64,000 nt of DNA from Chondrosia reniformis (Eukaryota; Porifera; Demospongiae; Chondrillida; Chondrillidae): the NCBI GenBank assembly GCA_947172415.1, contig OX359195.1, positions 1,054,001 through 1,118,000 of the forward strand, given 5' to 3'. Below the pieces are notes generated by a model. It did no database searches and was not told the origin of the DNA. It saw only the letters and a program-made list of their open reading frames with translations. Both the position numbers and the translations under genes were made by a program. Shown here piece after piece: positions 36,101-48,240 of this stretch (position 1 is the first letter of the stretch; every line of letters begins with the position of its first letter).

Positions 36101-39100
36101 TGTATTCCACAACTCACATTGACACTGGCATCAATAGCACCACCTTCATATTCACAATTCCTCATCTCCATGGTAACCAATTGTGGTAAGCTGTCAAGTA
36201 AGACCTTTAAGTCTTCATGTGTAAAGTTGACCCAGCTCAGACTAAGAGATTTCAACTGATGACAAGTAACTACTGAGCTCATTAGCACACTTGCCTTCAC
36301 ATTCTGAAGAACTACATAGCAACAAGAAAGGATATAGTTTGTGGTATCATTTAAAGTTAGCAACTTCACAACTCAAGACTTGTGCAGTGAATGACATCAC
36401 AAGTGACTCAGACTTGTGCAGTATGTACAGACACTAGTGACTGTCACATGTGACTATTTTTAGATGTACACTTTCAATGATATTCACAATGCTAACAAGA
36501 AGATATTACATTCCATTGACATACACAGTTGACATGACTCACAACTAAAATGCATCGCAAGGTGTTCAAGTCTCTTTGAATGAAATGAAACAATGTCAGA
36601 CATCGCTGAAAAGTCATTTTCCAACTGTACAGATGTAAAATGTACCATGTATATTAAACAGTACTATATACTTACATAAATGTAATGTATAAAAGTTTGG
36701 TAAACATTTACAAAACAATACAAAGAAAGAAGCCATAAAACTACACTTCTGGGTTGGACTGCAAACATACCCTATCTGTTTGAAAGGTCAGTTTATTTAG
36801 TGAACTTTGCAACAGTAGAAAGTCTTGAAGTAGAACAGATTCTAGTCTGAATGAGTAAGCTATAGTAGGAAAGTAATGAGTGTCATCAGTCAAGTTGAAT
36901 ATTCACACTTCAAAGATAATCACAAGCTTAAGGTATTAGGAGCAATCAATACACACTGGACTGGATCTATAAATTTGTAACTTCTTCTATATATAACATG
37001 TCAACAGTCTACAAAAGTGTTTTATTCACACATCTCAACTTACAATATCAACTCACCTTTAATTGTCACTTCTTCCAAGTATGTCACCTTTCCAGATATT
37101 TGCTGAATAAAGGAATCAAAATCAGATGTATCAATTGGAATCCAAACTGAAAGTCGTTTGATGTGTCTGCTGATGGTCATCAGGTAAGCTAAACTGTTGA
37201 GCTGATGGAGACTGAGACAATAAATGTCAGTATCACTGCAATACTCCATGACCCTTTGACACAGCTCTTCATTTCTGCTCTCTGCTACTGCTGTAGCAAT
37301 CTCAGGGAAAGGGGTCCCTCTAGCAAACCTGCGATCATTGGTAAACGCAAGTGGCTCAAACAAGAGGTCTCTCACAGCATCATTCTCTAGTCCTCTAATG
37401 CCGCAGAAGAAAAGGAATGGCATCTCGTAGTTGGAGTCTGATAAGACATACTTTCCTCTCTTGTTGTACCCAAGAACAAGTCTCTCTTTCCAGAACTTTC
37501 CCTGTTCCTCAGCAGGTAACTGTTTGACTGTACAAGCTGCAAGGAATTCTTGAACTGTTCTGTGAAGAAAGTGGTACGATCCAGTGACTCCACCAAAGGC
37601 ACTTCGATAAGAGATGCAGTTCATTAGACCAAAATGATCATCCTCTGACAGCTCCAGATTGTGGAAAATGATGACATCTCTCTTCACTCCAAACAAAGCA
37701 AGTTGACTCAGTTTGATCAAACGGGGACAGAGTTGAAGGACATCCTCAAAACTGCCAATTTCCATTTCCACTCCATTCTTCTCAAAGTGTCGCTTCACAG
37801 TGAGGCAGATGATGTTTTTAAATAGACCACTGATTGTATCGGGAGGGATATCAAGGACATCATTGACATAACATGTCATCAGCAGGATCAGAGGGATGAA
37901 GCACATGGCTTTGATTCGAGGCAGGGTAGAGTTCAGCCTTACTAGTAAAGCATCAGCTACAGAACTAGATGACTCTCCGTAGTACTTTCTTATGAACTGC
38001 TCAATCTCTTTCTCTCCAAATCCACTCACCTCGATGCGTCTGTCTATTTTGTCGTGTAGAGGGGCTAATGCTCGTGGTCGGGATGTGATGATGAACGATG
38101 ACTGGGGGAGGGTCTTGCCATTTATAATGTCTGCAACTAGAGATTTCTCCTGTAGCTCTTTAGGGAACTCATCGTAGCCATCCATGATGAACAGTGTGTC
38201 CTTTCCCTTGTTGGCTGTGATGAACCGACTCAAAGTGGACACATCTTCTTCATCAAGACTTGCCCCAACATCACTGGTACAGCTACGAACTAGGTCCTCT
38301 ACACTCAGTGTGGTATCGGAAGGGAGACCTCGGAGTACTACTCTAATGACTAGCTTGTATTCACTGGCAAATGTACCCTCAGCAAACTGGTAGCACAGCT
38401 GTTTGGTTAGGGTGGACTTGCCTATACCAGGCTCTCCTTCCAGCAGGATGCGTTTCCTTGGAGGTCGCACAGGCTTGTACTCCAAGATCTCCTGCAGGCC
38501 AATTGGTCCACCCTTGAAAGGTTCCCTTCTGTGTGATGTGGAAGAGGCAAGTTTCACAGCTGCAGCATCTTCTGCTCTTCTCGGTTTCAGATCAGAGGGA
38601 TTGACCAAGTGAAGTCTAACAAACCCCATCTCAGCTAGTTTCAGTAGCCAGTGGTCAGCTATGACGGGACCTCTGTAGAGTGATTTGAGGCTCTGAATGG
38701 CTTTCTCCTATAAAGTATTACAGATATAAAAATGCATATAATATAACAAGAAATTCTCCTGTTTTGATATTAATTACAAGTTACAGTACATACATACCAT
38801 GTGTAATATTAATTAACAGTATACGTATAGCACATGTAATACGTATATGTACTAATTACATACATGTAAACGTACAATGTTAGAGGTCTGGTTGGTGTCT
38901 GTAGTCATTGGATCTTTGGACTGACTGGTGGATGGACCTATAAACCACATGTAGAAAGAAATTAAAGTGATTGAGTAAATATAAAACACTAATAAAATAT
39001 ATATTATGAGATGAGAATGAATACTTGTGGTTTAAATTTTCGGCATAGATAATAGTAATACTAAATACATGCACACATACATATCTTCTAAAGATTGTAA

Positions 39101-40523
39101 TTTGATATATAAATGACCACACCCACACCTATATCCTCACCTTGTAGAAACTGGTCAATCAGTTGAGCTAGTTCTTGATGTCCGTCATGTGTAGTGTCAT
39201 CCTTCAGTGCTGCAGAGAGAGCTCCAAGTTTCCTTGTAGAAGGGTCTCCATCCAAGAGACTGTACAGGAACCTGTTAGCATCCTCCAACTGGGGACAAGC
39301 TTGAAGTCTCTGGAACTCTCCAACTGAAATGACATTAGCTGCTCTCAGAGAAGCACCTACTCTTTTGAAATCACATCTCCCAAGAAATGAATGGACAGTC
39401 TCACTGAGGAACTCTCTAACAACACCTACATACATACATTGGTAAATAAATAAATATATTCATTGACCAGAACTTGAACATTTTAATAAGTTTTGACTGA
39501 CTTGTGATGGTTGCTGCAGTTTGACTGACTTGTGGTTCTGTTTGGTCTGCAGTTTGACTGACTTGTGGTTGCTGTCTGGTCTGCAGTTTGACTGACTTGT
39601 GGTTCTGTTTGGTCTGCAGTTTGACTGACTTGTGGTTCTGTTTGGTCTGCAGTTTGACTGACTTGTGGTTCTGTTTGGGATAACTCTGATGACTCACATT
39701 CTCCTAATAAAGTAAATAACATTCTATTCATTTCACTTGCACTTCTCCTTTGTACATTCTCAAATAAATATGTTGGTTAGATGATCTGGCCTATGGAGAA
39801 CCAACTCAGTATATAAGATCTATATAGTGGAACTAGCTCTATACTGACACTATTCAATACAGACTAGTGATCATGGTGTAGATTAAATCCACATTTTATG
39901 TGGACATTACTATAGAACCAACTGCTAACACTATTACATCTGACACTCACCATCACTGCATTTATTGTACTTTGATTTCTTAGAAAGTGGAACAGAGTCT
40001 TCTAAACAAGTGATTAAAAAGGAAGGAAATAAAGCCCCAAACATTCTCATGGAGTAATTTGAGTTATAATTAGACTATAAAAAGACTGTTTGGTCTAACA
40101 GATTGCCAATCCTTAAATCTTTCAATCACTGGAGAGATTGTCAATTCGTATTTATACAATGCACTGAATAAAACAGTTGTGGTTTAACATATCATCCAAG
40201 AAGGTTTACTGACCTGGTAGGAACTGTTTCACTAGTTCAGCCAGTCTCCTGTGACCTCTGTGAGTAGTGTCCTTCTCTAGTGCATCACAGAGAGCCTCCA
40301 GTTTGTCACAACAAGGATCTCCTTCAAGGAGACTGTACAGGAACCTGTTAGCATCCTCCCACTTCTGATAGTCTCTCAGAGTCTCACACTCGACAGCTGA
40401 GATAACATTAGCTGCTCTCAGGTGATCTGCCACTCTTCTCACGTCACACCACTCAAGGGCTGGATGGAGAGACTTCTGAAGGAACACCCTCACTTCTCTG
40501 GGAGGTATCTCTGTGGAAGTCAT
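33189..40523 (-). CDS. NLR-B: complete tandem-CARD NACHT-LRR receptor
   Basis: Exons in transcript order: 40525-40214 (ATG at 40523; CARD1, PREVRVFLQKSL...NVISAVECETL), 40001-39951 (EDSVPLSKKSKYNKCSDG), 39703-39563 (TEPQVSQTADQ repeats), 39425-39141 (CARD2), 38937-38876, 38707-37057 (NACHT; GEPGIGKST, LFIMDGYDEFPKE, SRPRA), then LRR exons 36841-36771, 36624-36543, 36311-36118, 35684-35546, 35366-35188, 34497-34332, 34038-33851, 33649-33382 and the end 33214-33189 (GLIEDDYL, stop). The sum is exactly 1,271 codons with stop. A donor inside an earlier repeat (39563) must be used, because a one-base length change puts the donor used in NLR-C out of frame here. A noncoding exon probably ends at 40876. 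Predicted ATP-binding oligomerising cytosolic sensor; CARD versus DED is by pattern. Confidence 0.87.
37057..38707 (-). CDS. NACHT exon of NLR-B
   Basis: 1,651-base open exon, about 90 percent identical to NLR-A at protein level by eye, including EYKPVRPPRKRILLEGEPGI. It is shorter than NLR-A near its 3' end, where NLR-A has FWLFYDTKHTDSF and NLR-B has DTSDFDSF. Walker A, Walker B and the HFLHRTVQEFLAA motif are intact. Confidence 0.92.
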
Positions 40524-40875
40524 ACCTACAGTAAAGTTATAGTATTAAGAGGTTGTCTGGTCTGATCAAGCAGTTGTACAACAACAGTCAGTTGATGGAA
40601 ATAGACAATAGGAAATTTAACACACACATAAGAGATCAATTGGTATGCAAACAGTAAAGCAAAAGTTTAAATTACATAAATTTAAATTACAAATAATGTT
40701 GAATGGATCTTAGACTTGATTCAACTAACTTTAAACTCAACCAAAAAGAGGTCTCGTCCTTGTGATCAGAGACACGTCAACACTTAGTTAACGTTCAGGT
40801 AAAAAGAAAACGACGTCTTAGAGCGAAACAAGTACAAGCGAAGAGCGTAGACCTACTTACGAGGGGCGTACTCAC

Positions 40876-41175
40876 GGGGATTCCCCTCGGCTGACCTCAA
40901 TTGGGACAGTGCGGCGGTAAGAACAGACTTTTACGGTAACTGGAACATTAGTGAAGAGTTGCGATATATGCGTTCACAGACGACAAGACGACAGTGTGTA
41001 TGTACGGCGAAGGTATATAAGAACAGACGTATACAGTCACACAGTTACAGAAGAAGTTTGACTTCGATTCGGGTCTCCTACGTACACTGATCATGAGGCT
41101 ATGCTATGTAATGAAACTCTATATACGCTGGAGAAGAGATACTTGGCTACTCAATTTATATATATGTCACGTGAC
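40876..41175 (-). promoter_or_regulatory. NLR-B promoter and first exon with CACGTG palindrome
   Basis: gtcacgtgac at 41166-41175, followed by acttg, gagcagtggtggctgtgaac. The shared block ggggattcccctcggctgac (40876-40895) ends at a gtgagt donor on the minus strand and is taken as the end of a noncoding first exon. Confidence 0.6.
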
Positions 41176-41586
41176 TTGCAATTGGAGCAGTGGTGGCTGT
41201 GAACCATGCATATAGTATGCACGAATTCTCTTCACAATTATTGTACGTATGTACATTTCCTTTGCTTACGTATATATATACTGTATGTTTAACTGTAATA
41301 CTTGTGGTTTGATTATCACATTATGTATGAAGAAGTCAAGCTAGCAAGTATACCAATTGCAATTTAGTCTTATCTTATTCATAACTTTCCATTTGCTAGA
41401 ATATCAGTACCAAATGTACATCAAATTGTAGCACCCAAAATTAATGGTTAGAGATTGGTAATTTATATTCTCTATGGCTATGTAGATATATTACATATAT
41501 ATTATATTCTGCAATAGCAATCACTATACAAAAGATGAAGAGAGTGTTTTAGCAAAATGTTCTGTCAGGCAAAGGCATGTAGTAAG

Positions 41587-41942
41587 TCAGTCAAAATCAG
41601 TATCACTGAATGCCTACAAAATGTAAGAGAATACATGTTAATTTATACATATGTATGTATGTTTTTATTAATTGCATGCTATTAAAAAGGGATAACACAA
41701 AGTATACAACTACCTAATCCCATAGATACTCAATATATTATATCTATACATAAGTATAAATACACTTAATACATGTACCTATATATCAGATATGAACAGA
41801 TACGTACTTCCATTAAATTCTTAGGTGCCACTGTTAGAGACTTTTTCAATTCATTAGAACTTTCACTTGGTGTCTTGTTCAAGCTAATCTCTCTCTCAAA
41901 CTGATGGGAGATGACGTATCTCTAAAGTGCTCCGATCTGAAT
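41587..41942 (-). pseudogene. PKMYT1: Duplicated 3' tail of PKMYT1
   Basis: The 41942-41808 block corresponds to the penultimate PKMYT1 exon (62765-62633) but has an extra two bases in the ctctct run, which shifts the frame after SPISLRE. The 41613-41587 block is the last exon, AFSDTDFD and stop, unchanged. No kinase exons lie upstream: homology to the PKMYT1 locus ends near 42205. It was carried with NLR-B when the NLR-plus-tail segment was copied. Confidence 0.8.
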
Positions 41943-42402
41943 CTATAAAATCATTAAAACCAATAAAGAACATACATAAAGAAATATGTAAACTAGTGTG
42001 ATAGAGATAATCACTTGGAGATATTACACCAACCAAGTGACTAAAGTCACATCTTGGTTGGGAGACCAATGTCCTATTAAATGTGTACACATGCATACAA
42101 ACGTATATAAATTATAGTGCAAAATGTTTGTCATTCTCTATGTACTTACATAGTAGAGAATATGTACATAGTAGAACATTCATTCTGTATATGTATAATA
42201 GTTCTGTATTTATATGTTCTATATGTATACAAATAGTCTTTAAGGGTTAAAGGTATAAATGTGGAAATGAGGTGGGTCTTGAGTATCGGCTTGTTCTGAT
42301 AAGAGAATCGCTAGTAATTAGTGAATGAAGATTACAACTATTTTGTAGTTAGTATAAGAGGAGAAACATGAAGGAAGCATTACTATGACAATTGTAGCTT
42401 AC

Positions 42403-42480
42403 CTTGTCCATGTAAGTGAAAAGTATATCCACTTTATTCTTCAAAGAGCCAGTTACTAAGCAACCGTTGATGTGGAGCTT
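42403..42480 (-). pseudogene. Copy of the unknown KLHxNG exon
   Basis: 78 bases with acceptor ctttcag and donor gtaagc, encoding KLHINGCLVTGSLKN then KVDILFTYMDK. Compared with 7881-7804, three base changes give two silent differences and Val to Ile. The following block (to about 42242) reads NKPILKTHLISTFIPLTLK without the stop seen at 7643. Confidence 0.35.
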
Positions 42481-42962
42481 CTGAAAGTGTGTCATTAAAA
42501 TCATTATTTTTCTTATCGCCTAAGACTGTTAAGTATGTGTGTACTGGAGGGGAATGACTCTGTATAGAGCAGAATTATCTATTCAAGCACCAATGCTCGC
42601 TGCTACTTCTCTGAAGTGGAGCATTAGTTGCTCCTTGATATTTTTACTTGTTTTTTAAAGCAATTTTTCTCTTGTACGTATCTCAACTATAGAATCGGCT
42701 GTAGGAGGAAAATGGCAAAAACTTGAAAGCCATCCTGCCAATCCACTTCTAGGAATGATGAGTGGTTACCATAGCGACGAGGAAGGGGAAGCTGTTCAAG
42801 AAGAGGTCAGTAATAGAGTGGGCGTGTCCAACAGTGATCCCTCAAATGATACGAAACAAAAGTTGGTTGGAAAATCATTAACCTCTATGGACACACAAAT
42901 GGAAGACTTTTTGAAGGTACTGCATTATACTCTAGTGTTGTTTGTACTCATAGCAATATATA

Positions 42963-43055
42963 CAGTGGAATCTCATTATAGTGAAGCTAAATGGGGAACA
43001 AATTAAGTTCCTTATATTGAATATTCACTATTATTGAATGAATTGAGATTCTACT
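42963..43055. mobile_element. Deleted copy of the small pogo/Tigger-like MITE
   Basis: Same CAGTGGAATCTCATTATAG left end and gagattctactg right end as 8362-8535 but with the middle missing; TA flanks retained. Confidence 0.65.
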
Positions 43056-43925
43056 GTATGCAAACAATGATTTTGCATTATTGTATTTGCAAATAGTTAC
43101 AAGTATGTTACTAAATATAATACCGTATAGCCGGAAATTTTGGCAAAAGAATATTTGGCAATTTTGGACAAATTTAAATATTGGTGGTTTTAAATTTGGT
43201 GGTTACCAACGTTACAATGGATAACGTCACTATGATGCAATAATATTGGTGAATCATTATTTGGCGATTCGTGTGAAAATCATCAAATCGTTAAAATATA
43301 TTATGCCTATATTTCTGGCTATATGGTATACGTACGTATACATACAATATATATATATATGCAAAGATAGGATATGTTTGCAATATATCATGCACCATAT
43401 TCTATAGTCTGGGACATTTATATTAATAAAGTTATTGTATATTTTACGTATTCGTCCAGATTCTGACACTTTTAAAGATTTCACTTTCTCTAGTTGCTTT
43501 ATTGAATTAACTCTAAAATGATAAATGCTAAAATTCTGTTAACCAAGCTATCGTAATCACTTTGTAAATTTGTTGTTGACGGATTTGATTCATGCGACTA
43601 ACTATTTACTATTTTACAAGTGTCAAATGTGCAAAGATACGAATATAGTATTATAATATACAGGCTTATAAAGAATACCAATTATTTAGACATGTAGTAA
43701 GCAATTAAGAGCTATATAATCCATTACTATAATGTTATTGTTTAATCTGTTTCATAAGGTGAATAATTAATTGGTATATACGTACATGATTTATTGAACA
43801 TGAAAAATCTAATACACCATTTTCCTACATTCTATGCATACTCTATATAAAAGCCTATAGGGAACTAAACATGGAGAGCTTTGGATGAAGATACAGGAGT
43901 CTTTTCTTTTTTTTCTTCTTTTCTT

Positions 43926-44111
43926 CTATTCATTCTTTTGCTCCACTGGGTCAGACAGCTGTTTCTGGGAATTCCACCCTTCATCAGTGACCCTGGGAAT
44001 CTTTGTCTTTTCTTGATCTTGATCTTTTAGCATCAGCAACATAGATTCAATGGACGTTACGACCCGGAGGTCTTCATCAGCAATATGATAAGGAGAGATT
44101 ACAAATCTAAT
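43926..44111 (-). other. Open minus-strand block in FNBP4-4 intron 1
   Basis: 61 codons open to a stop at 43926: ...SPYHIADEDLRVVTSIESML, LMLKDQDQEKTKIPRVTDEG, WNSQKQLSDPVEQKNE. The start is not defined and no family is recognised. The FNBP4-1 counterpart (9361-9550) keeps the last 37 codons nearly unchanged but is shifted further upstream. It could be the last exon of a small antisense gene nested in the intron, or chance. Confidence 0.3.
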
Positions 44112-45330
44112 TTAAATGAGTACATTACTCGCAGCAAATACTCCCTACCCTTTATATATAATTTTAATAAACATTATTTGTACAGTACATAAGTATTATA
44201 GATCCATTTGTATCAATCTTTTCCCTTGAGGAAATGTGTGGTTCATTTCCTAACTGTACAGAGATACATATCTTTATACAGCCATGAGCTGATGTGAATC
44301 GGAAGGGTACATCAATTATAGTTTAGCAGCATTTACAAAGATGCATGGGTTTCTTCTTTGAATTTGTCTTCGCTCCTTGAAAATGCCAAAAAAATAAGAA
44401 AATCAATAGCCAATTTTTAATAATAATTATAATAGTATTGAACTAGTTTGTCCTCTTATAATATCTTCTGATTCTCTTTGTGATATTCAGAAGAGAAAGC
44501 TTGTGAGGTTTAAATCAAGTGAGCTTCCTCAAAATGCAAGATTATTTCAGCACTGTATTAATGTAATATGTATACCATGATATACTTCTCACTTGTATTC
44601 TTTACGCCCCCAAAGAGCTGTTTCCAGGAATTACTTCACCAATGACCAGTGAGCACTGCAGTTTTCTGAATAATATTAGCTCATCTAATACATTGTTGAT
44701 TGATGTACGTATATACCAATTAATCATAAATCACTAATGTTTAGAAAACAAAAATTGTTGTAGCATTGAATTACAAATTAACAAAAGGAATTTTAATAAA
44801 TATATCTTTTAGAACTGTTGTTCTTATTGAAAATATGAATAATTACTAGTTATTACACCTACCAGCCAAGTGACCAAAGTCCTATCTTGGTTGGTGGACT
44901 GAAGTGCTATTGAAAGGCAGCCAGTGGTCAAGTCATCCAATGTAGAAATAGGATTCTTATTGTTTTGATAAAATTGGATTGTGTGTTCCTCTCTGAACCT
45001 CCCTTTACAGAATTTTAAGTAGTGTTATGTGTTGTGTGACAGCCAATGGTCATATGTGGATGTAACTGGCAGATGATATAATGAGTAGTAAATATTTGTG
45101 TTAATTTTACTGCACTTGTACTCTATTTGAATGACTACAGTGCTTACATAAGAGGAGGTGCAGGTGGTATTTCTATATCACATGATAAAGTTGTTGTTAA
45201 TGTTGTGTATCCATCTGGTCAGATTGTGTAATGGAACCGGTTCTCAGGAAGTTGTGTAGGGTGCAGTAGCTGTACAGTTCTGTTTACAACTGAGAGAGAA
45301 GCTATTAACAAAGATGAGTTAAGGATGATT
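44112..45330. other. FNBP4-4 intron 1, middle
   Basis: AT-rich and collinear with 9555-10795. I see no gene or mobile element. Confidence 0.5.
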
Positions 45331-45503
45331 ATAGAGAGGTGATGGATTGGAGAGGTGATGGATTGGAGAGGTGGTGGATTGGAAAGGTGGTGGATTGGAG
45401 AGGTGGTGGATTGGAGAGGTGGTGGATTGAAGAGGTGGTGGATCGGAGAGGTGGTGGATTGGAGAGGTGGTGGATTGGAGAGATGGTGGATTGGAGAGGT
45501 GGT
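45331..45503. repeat. 18-bp minisatellite, FNBP4-4 intron 1
   Basis: About nine units of gagaggtggtggattgg. FNBP4-1 has a single unit (gagaggtgatggattcatcc at 10789), so the array grew after duplication. It is followed by an insertion (45505-45665) related to the foldback element of intron 3. Confidence 0.88.
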
Positions 45504-47888
45504 GTTTCCATTTCTCTTTGAAAATGTTCATCTTAAATTCCTTTTGAGCATCTACGTTTTGGTGTGAACTTCTTGTTGGACCCAGGGGGTCTTCTTCAGC
45601 AATTGTCTTTAGATGTTCAAAAGATACAGATAGACCCTTTCAAGATAAGTTAGAAGAAACCTCATGTCTTCATTCATCCTACTTTACATGATTGGAGATA
45701 AATGGTGGATTTTTAGAGTTAAATTGATAAGGATTTGATTGCTATTTTGGTGGATTAAAGGTTAACGTCTCCATTCATCCTACTTTAGTCTTGAGGTGTA
45801 CCTCAAACTTTCCTCCAAAGCTCTCTTTTCCTCTAGGAGAGAGGTTTGGTCAAGAAATGTAAGACTAACTGTGTTAGCATGCAGACATTTAGTGAGAAGG
45901 AAAAACAGAGCTAATTGGTCTGAGAAATGAATTAGCTCTTATTAATGAAGTTAGTATAAGGTGTAATGCTGGTTGTAAAATGAAATAAAGATCAAGTAAT
46001 CTAGAAAGAAAACTTGAGAACAATCCCATTGTATAGGATTAACCTGTGCCTCTGGTCCATTAGGATACATATAGACATGTAGCACTTCCTGTGGCCTCTT
46101 ACAGTCTCTGGTCCATGAGGATACATATAGACATGTAGCACTTCCTGTGGTCCATTTTTAAATGTACAATTGCTTTTTAAATTTATTCTTTGTCTTGTTG
46201 TCTGTGGTCTTGTGTGATGATTTGGCCAGGTCATCTGTAACTGGCCAGGAGACAGTTATTACAGCTTCTGTTTCAATGGACCCCAGTTATGGCTTTATCT
46301 GGAAAGGATTTGGAATTGCCTCTCTAGATATAAATGTAAACTTTCAGCCGTTTTATCTCTCCACCTCTCCATGGAGACCACCAGTTTGGTCAAGAATGTT
46401 GTTTTCCTGTACATGATTGTATCCGTGGTTACCTGGCAACAGCCACCTCTACAAGAGCCCTCAAAGACCAGTAGTGCCTTTTGAAACATTTGAAATATTT
46501 CCTCATGAAGATACTTGAATGAAAGAGTGGCCATGTCTTGTGAGCGTACATAAATTTAGGTAGTACTAGAGGGTCACAAAGAGATGGAGAATCCATAAAT
46601 GTGTTTCTCTCACTCTACCAGACTAGCCTGGATTTTCAACATGAGAACACTTGTGGTTAAAGTATCTAGTTAATGTCTGGCAGCTTTTCCATATTCTAAT
46701 TGGATTGCAACCCTGCCATCATTACTATACAGCTATCATCATTCAATCACATCCAGTATTATATAATTTAAAAAACTCATCATCCCAGGAGGGAAAAACT
46801 GAGTTTCCAAGTAATATTGAAAGAAGTATATGGAAGCTAATGTTTTATTGTATTGGAGGTGGAGTATCTAGATTGGCTATCCTTACCTCTAGGTTGTACA
46901 ATTTAAGAATGGTATTTAGCTTAGGGAAAATGTCTCCCAAACTGCACCCCTTGATATCATTTTTAAGTCAGTGAGTGGATTGTCCTATTGTGTCATGTGA
47001 CTGTCAGGTCACTGTCCATGTGACTGTCCATGGCTACATCGCTAAAAATGACTATTTTTAGTAACTTGTGGTGCCACCATTTTTATTTCAGTACATCTTT
47101 ATGATTGTTGTGGTTCCAATCACTTGGACCATCTTGTTTAGAATTTCCAGCAACCTTGTTTACTTTTGCCTGCTTTATGACCACCTGATTGAGCAATTGT
47201 TCATTTAATGTGAATGAAATTCTTTTCATGTTTGTTCTCCTCAGGCTATCAGCACACTGGAGTCTGACAATGCTCCGCCCTCCTCCCCAGTCAGGGAGAC
47301 CTCTGACGACAAGAGGGAGGAGAGGGAGGAGAGGGACCACGTGAGAACTGAAGGAGAACCTACTGAAAACATTCCTGTTAATTCCAACCAAATGGAGGAA
47401 TCCTCAAGGTACATATATGTACGTATATTATCAAATATATTGTAATTTAGCAGGACTTGCTCAAAAATCCATGTCTGTGGAAACAGGTATCCTTTTTAAA
47501 GAAATTGTATGTCTGTCTGTCTATCCGTCTCTCTGTCTGTCCGTCCGTCTGTCTGTCTGTCTGTCTGTCTCTTAGTTCTTACATAATGAAACTGTCGGTT
47601 TTCTTGTAACTTCATTTTGTAGACATGATGACCTTAAAACCATCTGACGATTAATCACAAAATACAGAAATTGTGTTTGCTTATCTTTTAGAAAAATAGT
47701 TGTGGTTGTCTTATATTAACTCTGTACATTTACATATGTGTAGTTGCTATCAGTTAGTAATTCATGCAAGAATCACAAAATATGCTGATTCAGCAAATTT
47801 CTATACTAAACAAGCTGTGAATATACTCTTTTTTATGACCTTTTTCAGTAACTCTATAAAACTCACTTTACAATTGTATACTAAACAA

Positions 47889-48240
47889 ATGAATATTAAA
47901 ATAGTTGTGGTTGGCATATCTTTATTACCTGTAGTCAAGATGAATGTTAATATAGTTGTGGTTGGCATATCTTTATTACCTGTAGTCAAGATGAATATTA
48001 ATATAGTTGTGGTTGGCATATCTTTATTACCTGTAGTCAAGATGAATGTTAATGTAGTTGTGGTTGGCATATCTTTATTACCTGTAGTCAAGATGAATGT
48101 TAATATAGTTGTGGTTGGCATATCTTTATTACCTGTAGTCAAGATGAATATTAATATAGTTGTGGTTGGCATATCTTATTACCTGCAGTCAAAATGAATA
48201 TTGATATAGTTGTGGTTGGCATATCTTTATTACCTGTAGT
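47889..48240 (+). repeat. 51-bp splice-acceptor minisatellite, FNBP4-4
   Basis: About seven units, same structure as 13871-14482. One unit has a one-base contraction (atcttattacctgcag at about 48175). Confidence 0.88.

Noticed and set aside
45319-45567. Overlapping repetitive frames on both strands
   Set aside because: They come from the 18-bp minisatellite.
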